This document shows, one piece after another, positions 9,746 to 18,717 of a DNA stretch of 46,107 nt. The notes under the pieces were generated by a model that worked only from the letters and a program-made list of their open reading frames with translations, did not search any database and was not told the DNA's origin. The position numbers were made by a program, and so were the translations under genes. The DNA comes from Deltaproteobacteria bacterium (lineage in GTDB: Bacteria; Myxococcota_A; Polyangia; Haliangiales; SHYZ01). Position 1 is the stretch's first letter, and every line of letters starts with the position of its first letter. The DNA lies in NCBI GenBank assembly GCA_016210055.1, contig JACQUZ010000158.1:1-46107 (forward strand), written 5' to 3'.

Positions 9746-12147
9746 CGTGCTCTCAGGATCACGATCGAGTTGGGCGCGGCGCCGTAGGTGGCCCCCGAAA
9801 TCGCCACCGGGGAGTCGAGCGAGGCGTTGGCGGTGCGTCGTCGATCGAGGTCGGGGTCCGCGTCGAAGTAGGCCGGCGCGTCCAAGTACTCCTGGGTGTC
9901 GACGAGCCGCGCCCAGCTGCGGCCGGTCGGCAGCGTGTACGTGCGCCAGTCGCGCTCGAGGTTGATGAGGATGAGAAGCTCGGGACCTGCCATTGGGTCA
10001 TCGTAATGGATCATCAGCGCGCGCGACTTCCAGTCCGGATCGGTACCGCTCGGAGAGCGCCAGCGAAAGCTCGCGCCTGCCCCGAACGCCGCCGGCGCCA
10101 GCGCGTAGGCGTGTTCCTTGCGCAGGCGCACCATCTGCTTGACGAAGTCGCGCATCCGGTAGCGCTCGTCAGAGGCCTGCCAGCTGCCCCAATCGAACCA
10201 GTTGTACGAGTTGTCGGCGAGCGTCGAGTAGGCGTTGTTGTTGCCGAGCTGCGTGCGCATCCACTCGTCGCCACCGAGGATCATCGGCGTGCCGTGGGAG
10301 ATCATCAGCGCGGCGAACGCGTCGCGCATCAGCGCGCGCTTGGTGCCCTCGCTCGCCTGCCCCCAGTTGCGCGAGCGATTGTTGTCCTCGCCGGAGTCGA
10401 TGTCGCACCAGGCCGAGAGCGGCTCCGTGCAGCACAACGGGTTGAGCGGTCCGCAATTATTCTGCTTCTCGTCGTAGGAGAAGACGTCGTAGAGCGTGAA
10501 CCCGTCGTGCACGGTCACGAAGTTGACGCCGTGGTACGGGCGTCGACCGTTCCAGTCGTAGTAGCGGATCGATCCGGTCATCGTGAAGCCGCCGTCGGCG
10601 TCCCCCTCGAGCGAGTTGAGCCGCCAGCCGTCGTTGTTGAGGAACGCGCGCCACCAGTCGCGGAAGCGGCCGTTCCACTCGTACCAGCCGACGCCGTCGC
10701 CCGAGGTGGCGGCCGGGAAGTCGCCGATCTTCACGCCGTAGGGCCCGAGCGACCACGGCTCCGCGATGATGCGCGTGTTGTGCTCGCGCAGGACCGGATC
10801 GTCGATGATGTCCTGCAGCACGGTGAACGACGGATCGTCCCACTTGTCGTAGTCAGCGTCGCGCTCGCCGAGCACCGGCGCGAGGTCGAACCGGAAGCCG
10901 TCGACGTGGAGCTCGGACGCGTAGAACCGGAGCGAGTCGAGGATCAGCCGCCGCATCGGCCGGTGGTTGGGGCGAGTTTGGTTGCCGACGCCGGTGTTGT
11001 TCCAGTAGAACTGCCCGTCCGGCGTCAGCGCGTAGTACTCGGCGTTATCGAGCCCGCGATACGCGTAAAGGCCAGTGACCTCCTTCGGGTCGAAGTTGAC
11101 GAGCTGCCCGGCGCTGCGCGAATCGAGGATCACGTCGTCGAGGAGGAGCTTCTCGCGCCAGAGCCCTCCCTCGCCGGTGTGGTTGTAGACCACGTCGACG
11201 AGCACCTCGATGCCGCGCTGATGCAGCTCGTCGACCATCCATTTGAACTCGTCGAGGACCTCCTCCGGGCGCTTCGCCGCCGCGTAGCTCAGCTCGGGCG
11301 CGAAGAACGACAACGTCGCGTAGCCCCAGTAGCCGCCGTCAAGCGGCTTTTCGTGCACCGGGAGCAGCTCGACCGCCGTGATGCCGAGATCGGCCAGGTA
11401 GTCGGCCTTCTCGCCGATGCCGCGGAAGGTGCCGGGGTGATCGACGCCGGACGCCGGACTGGCGGTGAACCCCTTCGGGTGCACCTCATAGATGATGAGA
11501 TCGTTCCAACGGTGCCCCGGGGCATCCGCGGTGCGGCGCATCTGCCGCCACGCCTCTTCCCCGTTGGGCCCGGTGCTCCACTCGTACGCCGACTTCCAGA
11601 CTACGCTCTTGGCGGCGGCGGCGTAGGTCGACTCGGTGCGCGCCGGCCCCGATGCCAAAGATCCTCGCGACCAATCGTGGTCGCGGTGCAGGACCTTTCC
11701 CCAAGGGTCGAACAAGAGCTTGTTCGGATTGAAGCGGCTGCCGTCGGCGCCGACATCGGCAAGGAATCCGTGGATCGACCCCGGATAGAAGTCGGGGTGT
11801 TCCGGCCAGTTCGGCCCCCAGGCCACGAAGCCGTAGGACATCCCCGGGCCGATCCCCTCGATGAACAGGTTCCAGACGTCACCGAACCTGACCATCTCGT
11901 ACTGCCGCGTCGGAAGCTCAGCATCCGGATCCTCGAACAACAGGAGATCCAGGCGCGTCGCGTTCCTGGAGTAAACGCCGAAGTTCACGCCGCTGTCGAA
12001 GATTGTCGGACCCAGGTGATCGAGCGCGGCGATCGCGTCATCGCTCAGCCCGGGTGCCTTCGGCTCAGCGTGATAGAGGCGAATGCGATCGTCATCATCC
12101 CCGGAGCACGCAACCAGGAATCCGCAGATCACCGCCCCGACGCGCAT
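9742..12147 (-). CDS. isoamylase/GlgX-type debranching lipoprotein (GH13)
   Basis: This is the first gene of the operon. It encodes an 801-residue exported lipoprotein with lipobox LVAC and Cys at residue 14. An N-terminal CBM48/isoamylase N-domain (GVNFGVYSRNATRLDLLLFE) precedes a GH13 barrel of the GlgX/isoamylase/pullulanase group (VDVVYNHTGEGG). The catalytic set is Asp421 in DGFRFDLAP, Glu463 in IIAEPW and Asp548 in TVHDGF. GlgX proteins are cytoplasmic and work on glycogen; the export signal here argues for debranching external amylopectin or glycogen. Two CC/CG-rich inserts (for example NCGPLNPLCCTEPLSAWCD) could form disulfides, which fits export. The ATG at 12147 has no clear ribosome-binding site and lies just after a -10-like TATAGA, so the mRNA may be nearly leaderless. 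Confidence 0.92.
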   Translation of the reverse strand: MRVGAVICGFLVACSGDDDDRIRLYHAEPKAPGLSDDAIAALDHLGPTIFDSGVNFGVYSRNATRLDLLLFEDPDAELPTRQYEMVRFGDVWNLFIEGIGPGMSYGFVAWGPNWPEHPDFYPGSIHGFLADVGADGSRFNPNKLLFDPWGKVLHRDHDWSRGSLASGPARTESTYAAAAKSVVWKSAYEWSTGPNGEEAWRQMRRTADAPGHRWNDLIIYEVHPKGFTASPASGVDHPGTFRGIGEKADYLADLGITAVELLPVHEKPLDGGYWGYATLSFFAPELSYAAAKRPEEVLDEFKWMVDELHQRGIEVLVDVVYNHTGEGGLWREKLLLDDVILDSRSAGQLVNFDPKEVTGLYAYRGLDNAEYYALTPDGQFYWNNTGVGNQTRPNHRPMRRLILDSLRFYASELHVDGFRFDLAPVLGERDADYDKWDDPSFTVLQDIIDDPVLREHNTRIIAEPWSLGPYGVKIGDFPAATSGDGVGWYEWNGRFRDWWRAFLNNDGWRLNSLEGDADGGFTMTGSIRYYDWNGRRPYHGVNFVTVHDGFTLYDVFSYDEKQNNCGPLNPLCCTEPLSAWCDIDSGEDNNRSRNWGQASEGTKRALMRDAFAALMISHGTPMILGGDEWMRTQLGNNNAYSTLADNSYNWFDWGSWQASDERYRMRDFVKQMVRLRKEHAYALAPAAFGAGASFRWRSPSGTDPDWKSRALMIHYDDPMAGPELLILINLERDWRTYTLPTGRSWARLVDTQEYLDAPAYFDADPDLDRRRTANASLDSPVAISGATYGAAPNSIVILRAR

Positions 12148-12158
12148 GCGAGTCGCAT
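12146..12158. promoter_or_regulatory. palindrome at the start of the starch operon, possible operator
   Basis: ATGCGA-G-TCGCAT is a perfect 6-1-6 inverted repeat. It overlaps the first two bases of the ATG at 12147 and touches a -10-like TATAGA (12158-12163 on the minus strand). A protein bound here would block transcription or initiation of the seven-gene operon. The matching -35 region is poor. No regulator gene for this operon is visible in the window. Confidence 0.3.
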
Positions 12159-12235
12159 CTATAACACAGGCCGGGTTCGGGGAGCACCCACCGAATCAAG
12201 CGCGGGCGCGATCGTTGGTTGATCCCGCGCGGCGC

Positions 12236-13546
12236 CTAATCCACCCGCTCCATGACCGCCGCGGCGCCAAGGCCGCCCGCAGCGCAGATGCCGAGGAGAG
12301 CCGTCCGCTTGCCGGTCTGGTGGAGCTCGTTGGCCATCGTGGTCACCATGCGGGCACCAGTCGCACCGAATGGGTGGCCAAGGGCAATCGAACCGCCATG
12401 GACGTTCAGCCGCCCGGGGTCCACTTGCCCCACGGCCTTGTCTCGCCCGAGGCGCGCGCGCGCGAAGGCGTCGCTGGCCAGCATCTTGAGGATGCTCAAG
12501 ACCTGGGCTGCGAAGGCTTCGTGCATGTCGACGAGGTCGATCTCCTTGAGGGTGAGCCCCGCGCGATCGAGTGCTCTCGGCATCGCGAGTGCGGGCCCCA
12601 TGAGGAGCTGGTCGGCGGGGTCCACCCCTGCATAGGCCCAGCTCCTGAAGGCGGCAAGCGGCTTGAACCCAAGGGCCCGCGCCTTCTCCTCGCTCATGAG
12701 GAGCACCGCCGAGGCTCCGTCGGTGAGCGGGCTCGAGTTGCCGGCGGTGAGCGACCCGTCTCTTGCGAACACCGGCTTCAGCTTGGCGAGCTTCTCCACG
12801 CTGGTGTCGGCGCGCACGAGCCCGTCGGAGTGAATCCACCGCCCGTCCGGTGCCTGGACGGCTGTTACTTCGCCGTCGAATCGGCCCTCGGCGATGGCCT
12901 TCGCAGCTCGCTTGTGGGAGCGCACGGCGAGCTCGTCTTGGGCTGCGCGGCTAATCTCGTTCCGACGAGCCATGATCTCCGCGGCTTCGCCCATGACTTG
13001 CCCGGTCGTGCGCTCTGCGATCTTTGGCCGCTGCGGCAATATATCGGTGATGGGCATTAACTTGGAGAGCATGCCCAGGTAATCCGCAGGTGTTGCCTTC
13101 CCAAGCGCCAATGGCGCCATGGCGTGAACCACCTTTTGAGGCAGCTTGATCTCGGCGTTGCTGGTGGAATCCGAACCTCCGGCGATCATCACGTCCGCGT
13201 CCCCGCGCTCGATGGCGGCAGCCGCGGTGGTGATGGCCTGAAGTCCGGAGGCGCAGGCTCTGGTAACGGTCATCCCTTCGACCGAAGGGGGCAGGCGCAA
13301 GTCCAACGCGATTTCACGCGCCACGTTGGGCGCCGTGCCCGGAAGGATCACACCTCCCCAGATGATCCCGTCGATTTCCTGGTGGGAAATTCCGGTCCGC
13401 TTGATGAGCGCCGTAGTCGCCGCCACGCCGAGCGCAATGGTGTCCATCTTGATGAAGTCGCCAAATGCCTTGACGAACGGAGTCCGGGCGCCGCCGACGA
13501 CGACGGCCCGTCGAGACTGCGTAACGCTGGGTTTCTTCGATGCCAT
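12236..13546 (-). CDS. fadI: acetyl-CoA acyltransferase (thiolase, FadI-type)
   Basis: This 436-residue thiolase has the same length as Escherichia coli FadI. It would carry out the last step of beta-oxidation, thiolytic cleavage of 3-ketoacyl-CoA to acetyl-CoA. The acyl-accepting Cys98 is in TRACASG, His391 in GHPFGATGAR and the second catalytic Cys421 in GICAAGG. The ATG at 13546 is preferred over an in-frame TTG at 13561 because a GGGAG ribosome site precedes it. It is the last gene of the TetR-controlled operon and lies 25 nt after the reductase gene. The FadI/FadA-like trifunctional type is preferred over biosynthetic acetoacetyl-CoA thiolase because of its neighbours and length. Confidence 0.93.
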   Translation of the reverse strand: MASKKPSVTQSRRAVVVGGARTPFVKAFGDFIKMDTIALGVAATTALIKRTGISHQEIDGIIWGGVILPGTAPNVAREIALDLRLPPSVEGMTVTRACASGLQAITTAAAAIERGDADVMIAGGSDSTSNAEIKLPQKVVHAMAPLALGKATPADYLGMLSKLMPITDILPQRPKIAERTTGQVMGEAAEIMARRNEISRAAQDELAVRSHKRAAKAIAEGRFDGEVTAVQAPDGRWIHSDGLVRADTSVEKLAKLKPVFARDGSLTAGNSSPLTDGASAVLLMSEEKARALGFKPLAAFRSWAYAGVDPADQLLMGPALAMPRALDRAGLTLKEIDLVDMHEAFAAQVLSILKMLASDAFARARLGRDKAVGQVDPGRLNVHGGSIALGHPFGATGARMVTTMANELHQTGKRTALLGICAAGGLGAAAVMERVD

Positions 13547-13571
13547 GTCACTTGCTCCCAATCAATGGCGG

Positions 13572-14999
13572 CTAAGCGCCAATCCACGCGCCACCGCAGG
13601 TACGTATGACGCTCCCCGTAATCCCCACCGCGCCAGGGCTCGCGAGGAATACGACCATCTCGCCAACATCCTTTGGCAATCCTCCCTGGCCCACGTTGCT
13701 CATCCGCCTCGCAACCTCACGAATGGCAACTGGGACGGCCGCGGTCAGGCGGGTTTCAATGAAACCCGGGGCAATCGCATTGACCGTGATCCCCTTGTCG
13801 ACGACCGCGGGTGCGAGTGACTTGATGAAACCGATAATGCCCGCCTTGGAAGCGGCATAATTGGTTTGCCCGACATTTCCTGCAATTCCTGCAATTGAGG
13901 ACAAGCAAATGATCCGGCCTCCTTGTCGCATGGGACCTGCGAGAATGGCGTCGGTCATGCGAATGACCGCGTCCAGGTTGACGTTGAGCACGAGGTCCCA
14001 GTACTCCCCCGACATCCGGGCGATCGTCTTGTCACGCGTGATGCCGGCGTTGTGGACGACGATGTCCACGCCCCCGCGCTTGGTGAGCTCATCGACGATC
14101 GCTGCCGCAGCCTCGGGCCTCGACACGTCCGCGAGCAACGGTGAGCCGCCAATTTCACGGGCAAGCTGGCTCGTCGGCCCATCGTCGTCGGGCCGGTCCA
14201 GGCAAACGACATGCGCTCCTTCGGCCGCGAGGAGCCGCGCGGTCTCGGCCCCAATGCCGCGCGCCGCACCGGTGACGAGGGCGATCTTCCCCTGCAGCGG
14301 TTGAACCCACGGAATCGTTTTCGGTCCAGGTACCCTCGCGCTGATGCGGATGGGCTGCCCCGACACGAACGCAGATCGAGGAGACAGGAAGAAGCGAAGC
14401 ACGGCCGGCAATCGCTCTTCTGCACCCGGCTCGACGCAGAGGAGCTGGGCGGTCGACCCGGTCTTGCCAATCTCCTTGGCGATGCTGCGGACGAACCCCT
14501 CGAGCGCCAGTTGGGCCGCCCCGTGCGCAGGGCTCAACCCCTCGTGCGGACGGCCGAGAACGACGACGCGCCCGCACCGAGCGAGCTTGGTGACCAACGG
14601 GTGAAAGACGTCGTAGAGCGCGCGCAGCTTGGCAATGCTGTCGATGCCCGACGCGTCAAAGACGATGGCGTCCGCCCTTCGATCGAGTTCCTCGCCAAGG
14701 GGAAGCTTGCGCGCTGGCCGGCCGTGGGCCTCTCCAGGCGTGCGGAATGGCTCGAGCAGCGAGTCGTCGCCAACGACAAGGGGGCTCGCGCCTGCGGCAG
14801 CGAGGGTTTGGGCCACCGCCGCTGTCAAGGTAGGGTTCTCGCCGGCGGCAAGCACCACGTCCTTATCATGGAGCGGGCGCTCCTCCCACGGCGTGGTCGC
14901 CCTGCGGAGCCGCTCCGGCATGGGGATGGGCAACCCGAGCTGCTTGATTAGCCGACGCGCGTGTGGGTTCTGTCCGATTTCAATCAGCAAGTCTCCCAT
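13572..14999 (-). CDS. long (two-domain) FabG-type 3-oxoacyl reductase
   Basis: This 475-residue short-chain dehydrogenase has an extra N-terminal domain of about 235 residues, as in the high-molecular-weight FabG proteins known from actinobacteria (FabG4 type). The C-terminal half has the cofactor loop TGAARGIG near residue 242, NNAG-type HNAGITRD, and the catalytic Ser368, Tyr381 (NYAASKAG) and Lys385. The N-terminal half looks like a degenerate Rossmann domain without the glycine motif. In this operon it most likely interconverts 3-hydroxyacyl- and 3-ketoacyl-CoA. It starts 3 nt downstream of the hydratase stop. Direction of the reaction in vivo is inferred from context. Confidence 0.9.
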   Translation of the reverse strand: MGDLLIEIGQNPHARRLIKQLGLPIPMPERLRRATTPWEERPLHDKDVVLAAGENPTLTAAVAQTLAAAGASPLVVGDDSLLEPFRTPGEAHGRPARKLPLGEELDRRADAIVFDASGIDSIAKLRALYDVFHPLVTKLARCGRVVVLGRPHEGLSPAHGAAQLALEGFVRSIAKEIGKTGSTAQLLCVEPGAEERLPAVLRFFLSPRSAFVSGQPIRISARVPGPKTIPWVQPLQGKIALVTGAARGIGAETARLLAAEGAHVVCLDRPDDDGPTSQLAREIGGSPLLADVSRPEAAAAIVDELTKRGGVDIVVHNAGITRDKTIARMSGEYWDLVLNVNLDAVIRMTDAILAGPMRQGGRIICLSSIAGIAGNVGQTNYAASKAGIIGFIKSLAPAVVDKGITVNAIAPGFIETRLTAAVPVAIREVARRMSNVGQGGLPKDVGEMVVFLASPGAVGITGSVIRTCGGAWIGA

Positions 15000-15002
15000 G
15001 GC

Positions 15003-15923
15003 TTACTCCCCTTGTTGGCGGGCTGCGAATGTTCCTTCCAGGCACGCGCCGCCGCCCGGCGCATCCCCTACGAAGATCCGGTTGTCCTTGACGTAAAGGC
15101 CGACACGCGCCGGCAGGATCAACGGCTTGGAGAACTTCACGTCGATGAAATCGAGCCATTGGGTGGCGCCGGAACGGAGATTGCGATTGAGCCCCTCCAC
15201 TGCCCGCGCCATGGTCGAGAACCCGTGCAGGATGCAGTGACGAAACCCGAGCGCACGCGCGTAGGGCGGCACCCAATGCACTGGATTGAAATCGCCCGTG
15301 AGCTTGGCGAACTCCCAACCGGCATTCGCGGGGATCTTCCAATACGCGAGCTCCCTCACGTCATGGGGCACTCTCGGCCTTTGTTTCTCCTTCTTCTCTG
15401 CCTTTCCCGCGCCGTTCTTTTCGCGCGAGAGGGGCACGTATGCATAGAGGTGCGCCACGATGGCCTCGGGGACCTTGGACGTGCCGGTCACCACCTTTTG
15501 ATGCAAGATGGCGCGCTTTCCGTTGTCGTCGATGCCTTCCAGGCGCGCCGTGACGTGGAGCGGCTCTCCCATCGGCAAGGGAGACTTGACCTCCAGCCGA
15601 CAACCTCCGTTCATCACCTTGGCGAGTGGGTATGGAATCCCTCTGAGCGTCTTGGCTGCCAACCCGAATCCCCACTGGGGGAAGAGGTGGGGTGGCACGA
15701 CGCCGCGATAGGCAGACGGATCGCCGCCGACGTGGCGGAGGTAATCGCGGATCAAGTCCGCAGGCCGCGGGGGAAGAACCGCCCGAATTTCTGGCCCTGG
15801 TGTCGCGAGCGGCTTGCTCGGAGCCCCATTCCTGTGACCCTGGAGGATGGAAGAGAGCGCCACTTCACCGAGCGCCCGGATAACCGGGCCCTGGGAAAGG
15901 ACATGTTTCACTGGGACAGCCAT
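15003..15923 (-). CDS. MaoC-type (R)-enoyl-CoA hydratase
   Basis: This is a 306-residue double-hotdog protein. The C-terminal half has the MaoC hydratase signature, GDFNPVHWVPPYARALGF followed by ILHG (about residues 208-238), with the catalytic Asp and His of the family. It would hydrate trans-2-enoyl-CoA to 3-hydroxyacyl-CoA, the step between the neighbouring dehydrogenase and reductase. A Lys/Glu-rich insert (EKNGAGKAEKKEKQRP) separates the two halves. The ATG at 15923 begins the coding-like sequence; the longer upstream frame overlaps the dehydrogenase and is rejected. Confidence 0.88.
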   Translation of the reverse strand: MAVPVKHVLSQGPVIRALGEVALSSILQGHRNGAPSKPLATPGPEIRAVLPPRPADLIRDYLRHVGGDPSAYRGVVPPHLFPQWGFGLAAKTLRGIPYPLAKVMNGGCRLEVKSPLPMGEPLHVTARLEGIDDNGKRAILHQKVVTGTSKVPEAIVAHLYAYVPLSREKNGAGKAEKKEKQRPRVPHDVRELAYWKIPANAGWEFAKLTGDFNPVHWVPPYARALGFRHCILHGFSTMARAVEGLNRNLRSGATQWLDFIDVKFSKPLILPARVGLYVKDNRIFVGDAPGGGACLEGTFAARQQGE

Positions 15924-15955
15924 GGATCGTCTCCTTGCTCCCGTGGATTTCAGGT

Positions 15956-17881
15956 TCAAGCGACGGATTGGCGGGCGGATTCCCCCGCGTCCAGCGCTTG
16001 CAACATCTTCTGCCCCATGGTGGTCATTTCGTCGAGAAGATAACGACACCTGGGCTCTGCCCGCTCGACATATCGCTCGAGGATCTCGCGCCGCTCTGGA
16101 TGCTTGCGTGCTTGCGCGAGGAGGAGCTCGCAAGCCGCCTCGTCTGCCAGGATGCGCGTGAGCCGCTCGGCGTTGAGGAGCGCAATGGCAAAATCACGCT
16201 TGGGATCCCAGTTCTTCGACAGGGCACGGAACCAGTCGGTAATGGGCACGTCACCTAGTGACTTGAGCTTCTGCGCCGCCGTGCGCGTGATCAAGTAGTT
16301 TTGGGCCGCCAAGGACATCGATTGGATCTTGGCCACGTGCCTCTCGAGGGGATCGCGCGCCGAAAGGGTTCGCCAGCGCACCTGTGCCATGCGCTTCACG
16401 AAGTCCTGCGGGTTCTTCATGATGCCGCCGAGGCAATCCTTCATGGCCATGAGGCATTGGATCTGGCTGGTCCCCTCGTAAATTGGCATCACCATGGCGT
16501 CGCGCAAGAGCTTCTCGGCACCATAGTCCTTGGTGTAGCCGACGCCGCCCATGATCTGCACGGCACGCCGCGACATGTCGACCGCCTTCTCGGCAGCTAG
16601 GTACTTGAGAAGTGGCGTCACGCGACGGGCTTGAGCCTTGTGGCGATCGGCTTCTTCCTGGAGATGCTTGGCGGAAGCAGTGCCAGGCTCGGACTGGTAC
16701 TTCAACACCAGCGCCAGCTTCTGCGCCAACTCCTCGTGAACCGCGCCGTGCATGGCCAAGGCCCGAATTGCCTGGATGTCCGTGCGCATCTCTTCCAGGT
16801 AATCCGCGATGATTTCGTGACGGTCGATCGTCTTGCCCATGGACACGCGCTGCTCGGCGTATTCCTTCGCCATTCGGTAGGCGGATTCGCAGAGGCCCAA
16901 GGATTCGAACCCCACGCCCAAGCGCGCGTTGTTCATGAGGGTAAGCATGTACTTGAAGCCCTCGCCCCGTTTTCCGATGAGGTGCGCCGGCGCGCGATCG
17001 AAGCTCAGCGAAGCTGTCACCGACCCGTGGTGGCCGAGCTTCTCCTCAATCCGATCGATCGTCACGATGCGCTTGCGGTTTCCTTGCGCATCCTCCTCAT
17101 AGGCGGGCACGAGGAACATGGAGAGGCCGCTTAATCCGGCCATTGGGTTTGACGAATCGCCCGACGCGTTTTCCGTGCGGGCAATAACGAAGTGATACTT
17201 GCCGTGTCCAGAGGTAATGAAGATCTTTTGTCCGGTCACGAACCAATTGCCGTCCGGGTCTTGCTCTGCGATCGTGCGGAGGGCGGCCATGTCGCTTCCG
17301 GCGTTGGGCTCGGTGATGTCCATGCACCCCCAGGCTTCGCCGCGGGCGATCTCCTCGATCTCGTTACGGAACCGCGTGTCCAAGAGGGTACCGTTCTCCA
17401 CGTCGATCTTTGACGAGCCCTCGTGGATCGAGAAGATGAGCATGGCCATTGCCATGCCGCCGTGGAAGCTGTGGTGGGTCATCGTCGAGACGTCCGCACG
17501 AGCGAGGAGCTCCGCGTTAATGAAATAGAGGATCAATGGAGCGTTGAGCCCCCCAAGCTCCCTTGGGAGGCACATGCTGTGCAGCTCCAAGCCGTTGAGC
17601 TTCTCGAAGATTCCCGCGAGCCTCGGCGGAGGCACGGCCTCGCCATCACGGAAATCCACGCCATGCCGATCGATCTCCGCCGCATGGGGCGCGATTTCGG
17701 TCGCCGAGAGCTCACCCACCATCTCCGCGATCTGGCGATAGAACTCCAAGGCTTGCTCGAGGTTTCGAAATCCATCCTTGGAGCGGTATCCACGCTCCGT
17801 GATCTCCACCAAGGGCTCCCAATCGATGCCTTTTTCGAAGTAGTAACGCAGGTCATCGTTGTCACCGAAGAAATTGGCCAT
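15956..17881 (-). CDS. acyl-CoA dehydrogenase with long C-terminal extension
   Basis: This is a 641-residue flavoprotein that would oxidise acyl-CoA to trans-2-enoyl-CoA. The FAD-binding segments WGCMDITEPNAGSDMAA and NWFVTGQKIFITSGHG are present, and the catalytic Glu469 lies in IYEGTSQIQ. It is about 250 residues longer than the classical four-helix dehydrogenases, matching the class with an extra C-terminal domain (acyl-CoA dehydrogenase C, as in FadE5-like proteins). It lies directly after tetR, 4 nt after that gene's stop, and has an unusually strong ribosome site. Confidence 0.93.
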   Translation of the reverse strand: MANFFGDNDDLRYYFEKGIDWEPLVEITERGYRSKDGFRNLEQALEFYRQIAEMVGELSATEIAPHAAEIDRHGVDFRDGEAVPPPRLAGIFEKLNGLELHSMCLPRELGGLNAPLILYFINAELLARADVSTMTHHSFHGGMAMAMLIFSIHEGSSKIDVENGTLLDTRFRNEIEEIARGEAWGCMDITEPNAGSDMAALRTIAEQDPDGNWFVTGQKIFITSGHGKYHFVIARTENASGDSSNPMAGLSGLSMFLVPAYEEDAQGNRKRIVTIDRIEEKLGHHGSVTASLSFDRAPAHLIGKRGEGFKYMLTLMNNARLGVGFESLGLCESAYRMAKEYAEQRVSMGKTIDRHEIIADYLEEMRTDIQAIRALAMHGAVHEELAQKLALVLKYQSEPGTASAKHLQEEADRHKAQARRVTPLLKYLAAEKAVDMSRRAVQIMGGVGYTKDYGAEKLLRDAMVMPIYEGTSQIQCLMAMKDCLGGIMKNPQDFVKRMAQVRWRTLSARDPLERHVAKIQSMSLAAQNYLITRTAAQKLKSLGDVPITDWFRALSKNWDPKRDFAIALLNAERLTRILADEAACELLLAQARKHPERREILERYVERAEPRCRYLLDEMTTMGQKMLQALDAGESARQSVA

Positions 17882-17885
17882 CTTG

Positions 17886-18602
17886 CTACCTCCTTGTCTT
17901 TCTCATGGACGGGCCGGCGCGGCGCCCTTTCTCGCGGCCGTCAGGCTGTGGTGGAAACAGGCTGCACTTCGCGATCCGCATGAGCTCCTGGACCTGGCGC
18001 TCCATGGCGGCTTCGTGCGAGCCGGGCTCGAGCAGGGCCTCGAGCGTGCCACGGAGCGCGATCCCCACGAGGACCAGGTGAAGGACATGGATCACGTACG
18101 CTTCGGGATCAGCGCTCGGATAGTGCAACCCGTGGTCTTGCCCTGATCGGATGTACTTCGCGACGAGCTGCAACCAGGGCCTCACGTGCCTGGCAAGGAG
18201 CACGCGCATCTCGTCGGGGCGATCCAGGACCTCCCTAAGGAGGAGGCGCGCGCGGTCCGGATCGTCCACGAAGAACCGCACGATCTCCTGGATGATGGCC
18301 TCGAAACGCCCTTCTCCCGTGCTCGCCGCAAGAAGAAGGCGCGGGAGCACGCCGTTCCAATGGTCGAGCATCTGCTGGAGAACGCCCTGCCGGAGGTCTT
18401 CTTTCGACGGGAAATGGTGCAGGACGGATGGCTTCCGGATTCCCACTTCATCTGCTACCGCCTGGAGCGTGGTGCCATCGAACCCTCGCGCCGCGAGAAG
18501 CCGCGTCGCTGCCTTGAGGATCCTCTCGCGGGCGTCCTCGAGAACACCGACCGGCTTGCTCCCCGTGGCCTGGCTTGAAGGTTCGGCTCGCTTCCCTACC
18601 AT
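17886..18602 (-). CDS. TetR-family regulator of the beta-oxidation operon
   Basis: This is a 238-residue TetR-type repressor. The N-terminal HTH is clear at about residues 25-70 (RILKAATRLLAARGFDGTTLQAVADEVGIRKPSVLHHFPSK, cited by ends); the C-terminal helical domain would bind the effector, probably an acyl-CoA. It is the first gene of the operon with the dehydrogenase, hydratase, reductase and thiolase, so it probably represses its own operon. The ATG at 18602 is the only possible start, because an in-frame TAG lies a few codons upstream. It lacks a ribosome site and lies inside a palindromic operator, which suggests a leaderless or nearly leaderless message. Confidence 0.9.
   Translation of the reverse strand: MVGKRAEPSSQATGSKPVGVLEDARERILKAATRLLAARGFDGTTLQAVADEVGIRKPSVLHHFPSKEDLRQGVLQQMLDHWNGVLPRLLLAASTGEGRFEAIIQEIVRFFVDDPDRARLLLREVLDRPDEMRVLLARHVRPWLQLVAKYIRSGQDHGLHYPSADPEAYVIHVLHLVLVGIALRGTLEALLEPGSHEAAMERQVQELMRIAKCSLFPPQPDGREKGRRAGPSMRKTRR
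17888..17895 (-). promoter_or_regulatory. full-length Shine-Dalgarno site of the acyl-CoA dehydrogenase
   Basis: AAGGAGGT lies 6 nt before the ATG at 17881, a complete match to the anti-SD core, and it overlaps the stop codon of tetR. It implies much higher translation of the dehydrogenase than of the regulator from the shared message. Confidence 0.8.
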
Positions 18603-18631
18603 TTGGTAGACAAGAAGCTACCAACGGGTAG
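18596..18631. promoter_or_regulatory. two tandem TetR-type operators, CTACC-N4-GGTAG
   Basis: Two 14-bp palindromes lie at 18596-18609 and 18618-18631. Both fit CTACC-N4-GGTAG. They are offset by 22 bp, about two helical turns, so two dimers could bind on one face. The first covers the tetR start codon and the second overlaps a weak promoter (TTGCGC, 17 bp, TAGCTT on the minus strand). The site is between tetR and the giant lipoprotein gene, so both directions could be controlled. Confidence 0.7.
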
Positions 18632-18717
18632 CACCGCGCGCAAGCGATTTTTTCGCCGCTTCCCCTCCCCCGCGCAGCCGTGAGACAAAGGATAGTTTCC
18701 ACCGCAGAGGAGCACGA

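Noticed and set aside
10006..12222. 738-residue open frame opposite the isoamylase-like gene
   Set aside because: Shadow frame: the sense frame has all GH13 motifs; this one has low-complexity charged sequence and no domain.
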